Below are positions 1 to 10,929 of a stretch of DNA of 64,000 bases, in pieces. Source of the DNA: Cichorium intybus (taxonomy: Eukaryota; Streptophyta; Magnoliopsida; Asterales; Asteraceae). A model generated the notes under the pieces. The model was not told where the DNA came from. It ran no database searches and saw nothing but the letters and a program-made list of their open reading frames with translations. Numbering within the stretch: position 1 is the stretch's first letter; every line of letters begins with the position of its first letter. The stretch is taken from assembly GCA_023525715.1 (NCBI GenBank), contig CM042013.1, forward strand, positions 69,474,494 through 69,538,493, in the 5' to 3' direction. Made by a program: the position numbers and the translations under genes.

Positions 1-1366
1 GAAAAATCATAATTAATTCTATAAAAATCGGATTGACCTCAAACCAGTGCACAAAGTTTGCAAATTGAGTCTAGTTTAAGTGGTAAAAATTTTGTAGATC
101 GCGACGCGACGGGGTATGGGATCGCGATGCGATCTTTGTCGGCAGTGTTATTTGAGTGCGTGATGAAGTAAGCGCTTACGTATGAGATAGGGACGCGATC
201 TGGGGTTGGATCGCATCGCGACGGGGGTCCAGGAGGCCTATAAATACGAATTCTCAGCCTCATTTTAAGGCAAAACACACACCAAACACATATAAGATAT
301 AGAGGAGTGTTCTGGTAAGGAAAATATGTTGAGGGAAGATGATGGGAGGTGAGAAACGAGTGGTAGCTAGCAACGAGGTGCTCGGTAACTGTCAGCGGTT
401 CAGAACGGGAAATGCGACAGGACTCCGAGAAAACGTCAATCTCAGGTGAGTAATCGCTACCGTATCTCCCTAATAGTTTATATGTATTAAACTATAAAAT
501 ACGAAGGGTGTAATAGACTTATTTCCAATAATTCATAATTCCAAGGGTAATGCCGATTGATTTACTTACGAGGACGGTGACTAGGCTGATTACTTGGATC
601 TGGTTGTTGGATTTTTCGAAAGGCTAAAATGCTGAAAGGATCCTGCCACCCCAACTAATCTTCTACCTGGCCGTTCTTTACTTGATAAATCATGGAGTGC
701 CGTATTGGAATTATTGAAGGAAATATAAAGCTGTAAAGTATTATAATAATACTTATGTGGGAAACAGGTGTGTTGTCGTGAGAGTAAGTCGAAATTATAA
801 ATCTAAAAGTATCACAAGATGATACTGAGCAGAGTGATTAAGTAATGGTATATAATGCATGTCAGGGGACTGCAAGATTTACCATATAATAATAAAACAC
901 GAGGTAATCATAGATGTACTATGACCATACCTGTATGAGAAAGCTGTTAAGTGAATGGGTATACCGTGAGACGGTATAAGTATTCGTGAAAGCTAATACC
1001 AAATAATAAATAAAAAGAGGTGACAGTAGCTAAAGAGGTGAGTCGTGACGATGTAAGATAAGACTGTGTGGGACAGTCTAATAGTGAGTATCAGTGGATG
1101 ATACTGTATAGCGAGTGACGTCGGGTAACACGGTAGTTTCACAGTGTGAAGTACGAGTCAGATAGGACTGTGAAGCTGGCAGGAATGGTGATCCTGTAAC
1201 GTGTGTGACCATATAGGTCATACTGTGATTAGATTACTCACTAAGCTTTATAGCTTACCCTGTTATTTATGTGGTTTTGCAGGATAGGTAACGCTTGGCT
1301 TGGATCATGGGACGATCCCTGGTGATATTATCTTGTAAATTCCAGGCTGAAAAACTGGGCGTTACA
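1..1366 (+). mobile_element. LTR of a Ty3/gypsy-type element (right part)
   Basis: The segment ends in GGGCGTTACA, the usual 3' end of plant LTRs that begin TGTAAC. It is strongly similar over hundreds of bases to the solo LTR at 15181-16618, for example around the shared ACGAG(G/A)ACGGTG block (569 and 15690) and the TATAAATA box with downstream GAGGAGTG. Its left end lies outside the window. The base after the end (1367) is not a tRNA primer-binding site, so this is either the 3' LTR of an element lying to the left or a solo LTR. GC-rich GATCGCGACGCGA repeats sit upstream of the TATA box at about 238. Confidence 0.75.
238..245 (+). promoter_or_regulatory. TATA box of the LTR
   Basis: TATAAATA follows AGGAGGCC and lies about 60 bases before the GAGGAGTG motif. 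The same arrangement (AGAGGCC, TATAAATA, then GAGGAGTG) recurs in the sister LTR at about 15380. Conservation in both copies supports a U3 core promoter. The start of R is inferred. Confidence 0.5.
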
Positions 1367-2508
1367 CAACGTCACCAGATTGAACGTTCGTGGCAGCCAT
1401 AGGTTTTTCCCGGTTGCCTTTCTGGAGATTCTGTAATCAATAAAAAGGAAAGAAGCTTTGAGTAGAAAAGGTGAGCGAGGAAGACACGTACCTGTAATAG
1501 ATGTCGTCGCCAAGAACCGAATGAAAAAGGGGTGAGATAGGAGAAAGCAAGAGAGGGCGAGTATGTATCATTGGGAGAAGAAAAAACTTCTGGTCGCTGC
1601 AGCAAAGAAGGAAGACGATCAGGAGAGGTGTCGTCAATAGAGGGAGCGGTGTAAGTAGAGATGGCGGAATGCTATTGGTAAAAAAGAAGTACCCCGCTAA
1701 AATCGTCCAAACCCCCCTACCCCCCATCAAACCTTCTAGAAACCCCTTGTAATTCATATGTATAATAATGAATTGTAACTTAGACTAATTAATATAGCCA
1801 ACAAAAATCCAAGAACTAATGAAGCGGCTAGATGAAACTCATAACTTATATACACCAAAAGAGCTAATGAAGCGGCAAGATGAAACTCATGGTATAGCGT
1901 TTGAAAGATTCATAGTCTAGTTTTTCTTTTAAATAGAAGAAATAAAGTTCTGTTTAACGAAAAAGCAGTTTTCTTTTAAATAGAATAAATGAAGTTTCTC
2001 TTCAATGAAAAAGAAGGATACACACTAATGGAAGAACTCGGTCTGGCTGGAAATATCTTATGAATAGGACGCGATGATCCTCTTGATTGTTATCAAACGA
2101 TAGTTGTTTTGGGATAATGAGAGTAAGATTGTCATGTTCAATCCCATGGAATATGATTAGTAAGGAAGGTTGACTATATCACAACAAACTGCCTAACAAT
2201 TTAACATTTATTAAGCATATGTAATATTTCTAAAGCTGAAAAGTATTTAAATAAAATTAATATATTACAATACAAAATTAAAATCAATACTAATGAATCT
2301 AGAGTCAATATTTTATTTTTATCTCTTCACACAATATTAGATAATACTCAAATATTTTGCTCGTCATGCATTGCTTTTTTTTTCATACAATATTCTTATT
2401 TCTTTGATTTTCTTCAAAGACTTGATCGATCTGTTGATCTCCTTCATTTGTTTGTCCCAAAACTAAAAATAAATGTTGGCTTTTTAAAAAAAAATGATAA
2501 AACTATTA
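1367..2508. other. Intergenic, no recognised gene
   Basis: Short minus-strand open frames (61-106 codons) at 1328-1757 show no domain that I recognise. A direct repeat of a segment containing GATGAAACTCAT lies at about 1832 and 1882. From 2200 onward the DNA is plain AT-rich sequence. No convincing exon was found. Confidence 0.4.
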
Positions 2509-2876
2509 GGGTAAATTTCAAAAAAGATACTAAGTTTTCAAAAAAGTTCGATTTTGACACTGTGTTATTTTTTTTTCAATTAAGTCACTAACTTTTTAAT
2601 TTTTCTCAATTAAGTCACTATGTTTTCATTTTTGTTTCAATTTTGATCACTTGACCGGTCTACCCGGTTGTTAGCTGACGTGACATGGTGCCGTGTCAGT
2701 CTTGATGATGTAGTGCTGACATGACATGCTGGCGTGGTGCCAATGTGTCAAAATTGAAAACATAGTGACTTAATTGGAAAAAATCAAAAACTTAGTAAAT
2801 TAATTGAAAAAGAAACAATAATAGAGTGTCAAGACCGAAATTTCTGAAAACTTAGTATCTTTTTTGAAATTGTCCC
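2509..2876. mobile_element. MULE-type foldback MITE 1
   Basis: The left end GGGTAAATTTCAAAAAAGAT is mirrored by the right end, which reads ATCTTTTTTGAAATTGTCCC. The mirror continues inward through the CACTGTGTTATT, AAGTCACTA and GACCGG-type segments, so the whole 368 bp folds back on itself. The ends resemble those of the larger MULE at 21522-25005, so it is probably a non-autonomous relative. Flanking DNA is an imperfect AAACTATTA/AAACTAATT duplication. Confidence 0.7.
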
Positions 2877-2989
2877 AAAAACTAATTATAAACATTTCAA
2901 AATATTTAATTGATGATAAATAGAAAAATAAATAAAATAAGAATAATGATTTGTTTTATGGAAATTGTGAGATATATGTTATATTTTGA

Positions 2990-3835
2990 ATATTTATAAT
3001 AACCAAATATATCGGTTTATTTTTTATTATATTAGTAATAATTTTAATGGTTTATTTTTCGTTCTAACGGAACCAAAATCAATTATGTGTGACGGTTTGG
3101 TTATTGTTTTCTTTTTAAATCCATTATCGGTTTCAATTATTTTGGTTATTTAACAAAGCTCATCTTAAGTGAGCAAAAAATCGTTAGAACCGAACCAAAA
3201 ACCGGTTATATATAATGGTTTGGTCATCGGTTCTTCAAAAACATAAATTTCAATTATTTTGTCAATAATATTAAGTTAGTAGTTATTTCCTAGCTTTTAA
3301 AAGTAAATGTAACCGTTTATTTTCGATTATTTTAGTAATAAATGTAAGAGTTTATTTTTCGTTTCAACGAACCGAAACCAATTATGTGTGACTGTTAGGT
3401 TCTTGGTTTCTTTAAAAACCTATTATCGGTTTTGGTTATTTTGTTATATTAACAAAGCTCATCTTAAGTGAGCAAAAAATCGTTAAAACCGAATCAAATC
3501 GGAACCGATTATATATAATATGGTTTGGTCCACGGTTTTTCAAAAACATAATTTTCAATTATTTTGTCAATAATATTAAGTTAGCAATTATTTTCTAGCT
3601 TGGAAAAGTACATGCAACAATTTATTTTCGATTATTTTAGTAATAGATATAACGGTTTGTTTTTCGTTCCTACGGAACCGAAACTAATTATGTGTGACGG
3701 TTTGGTTCTTGGTTTTTTAAAAAATCCATTATCGATTTCTGTTATTTGATTCCTTAACCAAGTCAATCTTAAGTGAGTAAAAAATCTTTGGAACCAAACC
3801 AATTCTGTTTATATAAGTCTAGTTTATATCTTATT
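2990..3835. repeat. Three-copy tandem repeat, unit about 300 bp
   Basis: The landmark TCTTAAGTGAG occurs at 3163, 3462 and 3767, giving spacings of 299 and 305. Each unit also carries ACGGTTTGGTT-like and TTTATTTTCG blocks. The copies are diverged. The array lies exactly between two related foldback MITEs and has no coding frame. Confidence 0.75.
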
Positions 3836-3837
3836 TG

Positions 3838-4198
3838 TTAATTTCAAAAAAGACACTAAGTTTTTTTGAAAATTTTGGTTTTGACACTCTGTTATTGTTT
3901 TTTTAAATTAAGTTACTAAGTTTTTAACTTTTTCCAATTAAGTCACTATGTTTTCAATTTTGACACCTTGGTGTCATGTCAGCATGCCATGTCAATGTCA
4001 CATCACCAAGACTGACACGTCACCATGCCACATCAGCTGACAACCGGGTTGACCGGTCAAGTGGTCAAAATTGTAACAAAAATGAAACATAGTGACTTAA
4101 TTGAGAAAAAATAAAAAGTTAGTGACTTAATTGAAAAAAATAGCATATTGTCAAAATCGAACTTTTGTGAAAACTTAGTGTATTTTTGGAATTTACCC
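3838..4198. mobile_element. MULE-type foldback MITE 2
   Basis: This is a second, diverged copy of the 2509-2876 element. It has TTTCAAAAAAGACACTAAG on the left and AACTTAGTGTATTTTTGG...TTTACCC on the right. The centre carries mirrored CACCTTGGTG, GTCATG and GACACGTCACC segments. The left terminal GGG is eroded, and no clear target duplication is left. Confidence 0.65.
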
Positions 4199-4429
4199 AA
4201 ATTATTATGTATTTATTTATTATGTATATATTTATAAAAGTAAAAACCAATAAACATACCATATAACATTTAAAATTTTAATATTTAATGTCAAAGACAA
4301 TTGAAAATTTGATAATTATTCAAAAAATAATAAATCCTTAAACGTTATATATAATAAATGGAGTAATATAAAAATATTATTACATATCACTTAAATATGT
4401 TGACTATATTTGTATTGTTTTAAATGTTA

Positions 4430-5043
4430 AATGATTTTATATCTAAATATTTTAAGTTTAAGTTCCATGAAGCTTTTGTGGTAAAAAATGCCCTTTGTAT
4501 TTTGCCCCATCACCTTCATGTCTCCCCAATGAACCCAAACCTCACCGTCTCCAACTACCAACCATTTCCAACATTCATATGTCGTCGTAAAATCCATCTC
4601 TTGTGCACCTTAGACCTCACCATCTCCAACCTCCAACCCTATGTTAAAATGTAGGTCAATATAGCTACTTGTGTGGAATTCACGACAAATGTAACTCGTA
4701 GACAAATTTAGCTGAAGGTGTCTTCCCGATCCCACATATTCCTAAAATAGTGAGCATGTCTGCATCTTTCATCGTTCAATCATGAAGTTAATATGATATT
4801 ACATCACAATAAGTAGTGAAGAACGGATAAGGAAGGGTGCCGTTGAATAGGGCTTCGTTTATCTTATATGTGTATATATTGGAAAAATGTAAAAGGAAAA
4901 GGATATTAAAAAAGGATAGAATAGACATTGTACATGTTCATTGACAAAGTAAGAAATTAAAACCATAGAGACCATCCTTGTCAACAATGAAAATTAAGGA
5001 CTCAACCTATAATATTTTATAAACCACGTGGACAATTTATATA
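4430..5043. repeat. Segmental duplication block A, part 1
   Basis: This stretch matches 18790-18890 joined to 20370-20735. Shared landmarks are the CTCCCCAATGAAC segment, the NB-ARC fragment and the run GAATAGACATTGTACATGTT (about 4920 and 20631). In block B the matching stretch is interrupted by about 1.5 kb of extra DNA (18890-20370). The TNL-upstream motif GGTTGGAGATGGTGAGGTT at about 13115 appears here in inverted orientation. Confidence 0.75.
4665..4832 (-). pseudogene. Stray NB-ARC P-loop fragment (TNL exon 2 relic)
   Basis: The reverse strand reads as the start of a TNL nucleotide-binding domain. The peptide GICGIGKTPSAKFVYEL aligns with GIGGIGKTSLAKHVYGL of the intact gene at about 31660-31730. 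The flanks also match that exon, including the segment that encodes GMDYHVNFV in the intact copy. Only about 170 bp of the roughly 1130-bp exon remains. No TIR or LRR exon is attached on this side, so it is a relic. The same relic is present in block B at 20370-20525, so it predates the duplication. Confidence 0.75.
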
Positions 5044-5051
5044 GTTTTATC

Positions 5052-5476
5052 CAAGGTTCTAAATGACGTGAGGCGTGACGTGGCGGCAATGTCAAGCCTC
5101 AAGTTTTACGAGCCTTGGCGAGCCATGACGTTTTTCAAGGCGTGATGTAAGGCGGTAATTTTAAATGAATGTATAATTATATTATATGTAAATATAGATT
5201 TATATCACACATATCATGTTTTTAGAGGTGTTTTATCAATAACTAATAACCAAAAGTTAACTAAAACTCAAATGTTTTATGTCCAATCAAGAAATACAAG
5301 AAAAATAAGAAAAAACTGGCCACAAATAGTAAAAACTCGCGCCTTGGCACGCCATGGCTCGCCTTACCCCGCGCCATGCCTAGCAGCGCCGCCATGAGGG
5401 TTTTCGGGACGGCAGAGTCGCGCCTCACGCCATGACACGCCTTGACGCGTGCCATGGCGTGCCTTTTAGAACACTG
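5052..5476. mobile_element. hAT-type MITE with 8-bp TSD
   Basis: The element is bounded by CAAGGTTCTAAA and TTTAGAACACTG, which are inverted. It is flanked by perfect 8-bp copies of GTTTTATC (5044-5051 and 5477-5484). The interior is a GC-rich mirror of GGCGTGA/TCACGCC and GCGAGCCATG/CATGGCTCGC segments. The paralogous position in block B (about 21490-21510) has one uninterrupted ATTTTATCTAAAAC, which is the empty site. The small frame inside is not a gene. Confidence 0.88.
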
Positions 5477-6679
5477 GTTTTATCTAAAACTTATGTTTAA
5501 AAGCTTAGCATGCTCGAGACAGAACAAAACAACAAATTCTGAAGACAAGTCCGATGTGAAATCGTTGTAAATGGATCTGAGGTTAGTGAAAGTCGCAGAC
5601 GATTCTACAAAACCATAATTAGGTCACTGCAGACTCTACATCTGACCAACCAGTTGCCAAATGCATGACCTGTTAACTGATACGTTTGGGTAAATTCTCG
5701 CAACTGCTAGCCTTATTGTGCATTTGTTTTTCTAAATTCAACGATTTTGTGTTGCGCCAATTTGACGATGAAAGAAACCCAATTGTTGTTTATGGGGTTC
5801 AGAAACGAGATTGCCATGGACCAAATACAATTAATTACTCTAGACTTCCTTCAGTCAATCAAGGGTTTATACGAGAGAAGCAAATTTGTTCAGTAATCAG
5901 AAACATCCTCAACGTTTGGGGTTATCTGAATGATTTTGGATTGGTAATTATAATGGATTGGGTTCTTAGGCTTTATAGAAAATACGACATTGATATGTTA
6001 GATATAGACAAATTACCATCAGTTACAGCTAATTTCTATACTCATGCCTTCAGGTATGGTCATAATCCGTCCTCAAGGTGGTACTTTTCTTTTACTTCTG
6101 CAACTAACTTTTTGTGGACTAAATTACAAAATCGTCCTTGTTGTTAATGGTTTCTTAATTATGGTCCAATAGTTTCATTTTTTTTCTTTTCTATTTCCGA
6201 AATGAAGTTTGGTAATGCTTTTAGTCCCTGACGTCTAACCATTAAAGTCCAGCAAAATACTTTGGCAACTAACAATTTGTTGACAAAATCACATAAATCG
6301 TCCAGTGGTTTATCAGTTTTTACGTATATGGTCCAACAGTTTCATTTTTTTGCCTTTTCTGTCCCTAAAACAACATTTCGTAACACATGTAGTCTCTGGG
6401 TCGTCTAAGTAGACGTCCTAACTGTTAAATCCATAAAAATATAATATCCATAAAAAAGTGTGAGATTATTGGACCATATCCGTAAAAAATGATAAACCAC
6501 AAAAGGATGGTTTTTGTAATTTAGTCTTTTTTGTTTCTTCGTTCTATAACTTTGATGTACATGTCAATTTCTTTTCACAGATTCTATGCAATAAGCCCCG
6601 GGATTTGTGTTTCTATATATGTGTTTGCATTTGTTTTCAAGGACCGAAAAATTAAGAATATCATCTTTGTCAATTTCTT

Positions 6680-7170
6680 AAGGGTTAGATGCAAGAAATA
6701 GCGACTTACTTTGATTATATGTTTATTATAGCATCCTACTTTTTTGTTTCTTCCAATTACAGCATTGTACTTTAGAAAACTAACCGCTTATAGCAATATC
6801 ATCCGAATACAAAGCATTTTCCACTGCTATAATTGGATAAATTTTTGTAAAGTATGATGTCCTGATAAGAAAAAAATCAAAGTGCAATGCTAAAATGGGC
6901 AGAAAGCAATTTTCTTTGTATTACAGCAATCTACTTTTAAAACCTATCCGTTATAGCAATATCATCCCAATACAAAGCAAAACTGTTATAATTGGATGGA
7001 TTCTTGAAAGTATTGTCTCCTTATAATAAAAATAAGTTGAAAGTATAATGCTAGTATTGGGTTGAGTTTTCAAAGTGTAATGTCTTAAAAGAAAAAAAAT
7101 ATATAAATTACAATGATGTAGTAGAAAGAAATGGAAGTAGAATGCTATAACACACAAATAATGGAAGTAC
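6680..7170. repeat. Dispersed foldback repeat (TATAGCATTGTACTT family)
   Basis: The left half has repeated TTATAGCA/ACAGCATTGTACTTT motifs. The right half has the complements (AAAGTATAATGCTAG, GAAGTAGAATGCTATAA, GAAGTACATTGTTAT). Fragments of the same motif lie at 8640-8730, 26050-26240, 27570-27690, 34525-34612, 35312-35660, 35800-35900, 36830-37250, 45400-45490, 23597-23690 and 63340-64000. Ends and target duplication were not resolved. Confidence 0.55.
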
Positions 7171-9670
7171 ATTGTTATGTTTTGGAGTGGGTGTCGTGGT
7201 GTAGAATGACTTCCGAAGGTAAAAGACTCGCGGTTTATGCCAACATTGATTGGTATAGCTCACGCTTTGTGGGTCATGTTGAATATCCATCCTCAAGTGG
7301 TACTTTTCCTTTACTTCTGCAAGTAATCCTTTGTTGACAAAATTACAAAAGCATCCATGTGTTTTATCTTTCTATAGATTTGGTCCTATAGTTTCATCTT
7401 TGCTTGTTCCGTCCCTAAAACATCATTTGGTCACACTTTTAGTCCGTGGGTCGTCCAACTATATGGCCCAACTGTTAAATACTTCTTTAACTAATTCTAT
7501 GTTGACTAGTTACAAATTTCTTGTTGTTTTGATTTTATAACATGAACCTTTGATGATGTAATTATGTTTGGCATGTTGGGACTGGTCCCACTGAAACTCA
7601 TGTCAATGGAACAGAAATTGTAATTTTTTGTACCACCAAAAAGGCGGGACACAGACTCGCTCCCCGGATCTTTTGTCTGTGTAAGAAAACATTAACTCCC
7701 TCCTCATCACCATCACCTTGTTAGATGGTCATTTCTTACTTCCTTCCTCTTCTACTTTCATTTTATCAGAAGCTCCTCTGGTTGACTATTAGTTTAAAAA
7801 GGAAACAAGTTTAACAAAAAAATGTTTGTGTCTATGGTAATTAAATAGAATCAACAAGCCTTAGGGACAACATATGTTGTAACCAGTAACACAAAGAAAC
7901 ACAAACATTATGAAAATCCGGGGCTTTTATAACCAAAAGAGCAGCAAGGAAGTAGCCAACATGATTGAGTTTCCTAGTTGTAACTTACAATTTCATCTTA
8001 TTGAACAAGTTGCAGCAAAACAACATGCACATTACAGGTTGTCACCATTAGCAACAAGTATCGAACTGTATCGACCAGAATTGTTACATGCCACATCATA
8101 TTTAAGCATTCTTAAATCATTCAGTAAGCCCTTTCCACGGACATGAAATAATTTTTTTCACATGACGTGTGTTTCATTACTTACAAAAGCAAAAAAATAA
8201 AGCTACCGCATGCTGACAATATTGAAAGTTTTAAAACAACTTACCAACCCATAAGCATTTGAGTTCTCCATGTACCATAGATATTCATAAAGATGTCATC
8301 TAAAGGCATCTAAAATGCAAAATAAATAAATAAATAAAACCAAGACAATAAAAACAGTAATTTACAATGTTTAGAATTACTATAAGAATTTAAGAAGCAA
8401 AAAACAAAACAAGCAATGGTATAATCTAAACTTCAACAATGAAAATTGTGGTGCTCATGAAATTTTTTGTCATAATGAAATATTAAACCTTGTTAAGCCG
8501 TGTCATTTTAACTGTATCCACTTAATATTTATAATGGCCACCGGATGCGATCTTAATTGCGCCATGTCAGCAGAACAAATAATGGCATGACGTGTACAAC
8601 AGCTAGACAGTTATCCATTAGGTGGATTTTTCAAAATACAACTCACTTTTAGGGTATAGGTTGGAAGTACAATTGTATAAGAATAAGAAATAGAAGTAAA
8701 ATGTTATAATAAAGAAAAATAAGTACCTTGCTAGTCTGCATGTACATGACTTTTAATAACCGAATGCATCTTCTTCTGGAAAATTAGGATATGACTCGTT
8801 GAGTTGTAGTAGCATTAGGTTAACCATCTTACCGAATGCATTCAACTTCAGCTTAGACAGCCATGTAGTCTCTCTTTCTCAAGCATTTTCATGTCAAAGG
8901 ACAAGACCTTGAAGATTCTCCCTTATCCTACGAATTAAGGAGAAGTAAGAAAATTATAACAGTTACATAACTACATAAGTATACAGAGATATAACGCAAA
9001 CTACTATGAAACAGATAGTTACTTTGAAGTATATATATCATGTTACATTTTATTGATCAACTACATCTCTTCAAACTCTTGAAGCAAATAATACCTTTGC
9101 CACATGTTGTTTGGTCCTATCCTAAGAAGCCATCTATTTACTAATATAGATTCCTTTATAAACAAGCAATATGCTCAAACAATTTCTTATCTATCAAAGA
9201 TGATAAAATCGATATACCAGTGTCAATTGCTCTTATACGTCATGCTTGCATATGACATTAGTAATTCATGCAGACTAGACAAACTATAAATAGAAATTTG
9301 TACTAGTACTCATTGATTCTATTGTGGTAAATACAACCAAAATTTTAATATTCGAAATTAACTAAAAACAATTGACAATAATTTTCTAAGATATCATTTA
9401 TTTGACATAGAATCAACAAAAATAAATAAAAACCAAAAATCTTGATAACAACCAAAAACACTGACTTCAAAGCCATACATGCCAGGGATTAGGACTGTTT
9501 ATAGTTTGAACTCTTTCCTTCGCATTTCCTGTGCTGCCACTCAGATATAAAATTTTGTAAATAGTTTAGAGAACATAAGACCAATCAAGATATGATTAAT
9601 GATACATATTTGGCTGTGTACGGCTTTCATTCATTTGATGAGAGACAGATCTGGGTATCAAAGAGTTTAC

Positions 9671-9741
9671 CTCATGTGCGCCATCAATTGTGCCAGGATT
9701 TCTTTGAGAAAAAGCTCTGAACCAACACTTTTCCTTTCTTT
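9671..9741 (-). pseudogene. TNL last-exon relic (block A)
   Basis: The exon is the same length (71 bp) as 28209-28279 of the intact TNL, with an acceptor after TTTCAG and a GT at the matching donor position. It encodes CWFRAFSQRNPGTIDGAHE, against CWFRAFSQRNTGTIGSAHE in the intact copy. Reading through the GT gives a short tail ending in a stop near 9596. It is separated from the TIR exon by scraps only, since exons 2-4 and most of exon 5 are missing. Confidence 0.65.
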
Positions 9742-10113
9742 CTGAAAACATATAAAAAGTTATATGATAATCATTATTCACACATCCATTTGGACAGAGT
9801 AATTGGGTCTCTGCCATATCTATGTGATCCAAACACATCAAAAGACTTAATCAACTAATGTAATAAATCAACCCATTTAGAGGGATCGATACTTGGGTCA
9901 ACCCATTATAATAAACCCTCATTGTAGAGGTCAACGAAATAATAAAATAAACGGGTGAGGTTGGGTCATATGATGCATGTATTTAAAAGAATTAGGTTAT
10001 GATTCATGTATTAAAATAAATGGGTCATTATCCATCTATTTAAAGAATTTGGGGCATGTGTCAAGTCACTATACATAAGACACAACAACAAATATTTAAC
10101 AAAATGACATCTA

Positions 10114-10165
10114 CCTTGAACTGTAGGGCCGTCTGGAACAAATCTACGATGATATTGGAGCACCA
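10114..10165 (-). pseudogene. Remnant of TNL exon 5 end (block A)
   Basis: The donor-side sequence (CATCGTAGATTTGTT, then a GGCCCTACAGTTCAAG donor) resembles the end of exon 5 in the intact gene (CATCGTAAATTTGTT, then GGCCCCAGCTATCAAG, at 28665-28690). Similarity fades beyond about 10165. This suggests that a deletion joined the tail of exon 5 to intron-1 sequence next to the TIR exon. Confidence 0.5.
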
Positions 10166-10354
10166 TAACGCCAAAACAGGATACTCAGGTTCAATTTTGT
10201 GCATCTTCTTTATCTTAATTCATAAAAACTATGCCTATTTGATGATATTGAAAAAACTTATTGAAAAGCACAGGGAGAAGATGGTATTGAAATTTCATGC
10301 GTTTACTCAAACAAACTTGAATCTGTATGGAAATATGAGTATGATAGTGCTTAC

Positions 10355-10929
10355 CTGCCATTTACATCATTCCCTTTTAAATTAGCAACTTCTGAAAGTG
10401 CATTATTCCATTGGTCCATCTTTTGAGCCCATTGACTTTTTTTATTTGCATCTGTTAGTGTCTCCATCGTCTGTCTATGTTTAGCCATTGCAACTCCAGA
10501 GCTACTTTGTTGCTTCCTGATATGGGTGGGCTCAACATGATAAAATATGGGGATGACAATATGGTTGGATGTCATACGTTGCTCAAGGGTCAGCACCAAT
10601 TCATTCAAGCACCATGTTGAAGTAGCATAATTCTTGGACAACACGATAATCGAAGCCCGAGATGCCTTAATTGCATTCTCCAATTCAGGTTTAAGATCTT
10701 CCCCTGTTTCAATCTCTTCATCATCCAAGAAGGTTTTGATATTGGCATCAATGAGGGCCTTATGAAGATGCTCAGTGAAATTATGACGAGTGTCAAGACC
10801 TCTAAAACTTAAAAATACATCATATTTATGATCATCACTTGAAGAACTATGAGCATGAGCTGGTGAACTATGACCAAAAGTTGATGAAGAAGATGAAGAT
10901 GCTTCTGAAAGTTCAGATAGAACAACCAT
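10355..10929 (-). CDS. TIR-domain exon of a truncated TNL paralogue (possible TIR-only gene)
   Basis: The exon encodes a complete plant TIR domain after a Ser-rich leader of about 34 residues. It begins at the ATG (10929) and contains YDVFLSFRGLDTRHNF, a TFLDDEEIETGE segment, the ASRASIIVLSKNYATSTWC core and WCLNELV, whose Glu sits where plant TIR NADases have their catalytic residue. Its length, 575 bp up to the donor AAT GGC AG|GTAAGC, equals exon 1 of the intact TNL. No NB-ARC or LRR exon follows: scraps of exons 5 and 6 come next. If the donor is not used, the frame stops at once (AGG TAA), giving a protein of about 192 residues. TIR-only proteins are known in plant immunity, so function is possible but not shown. 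A decayed fragment is the alternative. Confidence 0.8.

Larger units (their letters stand above)
5485..10160. repeat. Segmental duplication block A, part 2 (TNL 3' flank)
   Basis: It is collinear with 25015-28700 of block B. Shared landmarks are GCATGCTCGAG (about 5509 and 25076), ATTAGGTCA(C/T)TGCAGACTC, the GTTTGGCATGTTGGGAC segment, GGGGCTTTTATAAC and the TNL last-exon region. No complete gene lies here. The open frame 5686-6147 is broken in block B and shows no known domain, so I do not call it. In an intact copy this is the region 3' of a TNL. Confidence 0.75.

Noticed and set aside
5686..6147. 153-codon frame in block A as a gene
   Set aside because: The collinear block B sequence (about 25260-25560) has a deletion and stops in this frame, and no domain is recognised.
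10605..10796. 63-codon frame in the TIR exon
   Set aside because: It is an alternative frame of the TIR coding sequence with no conserved features.
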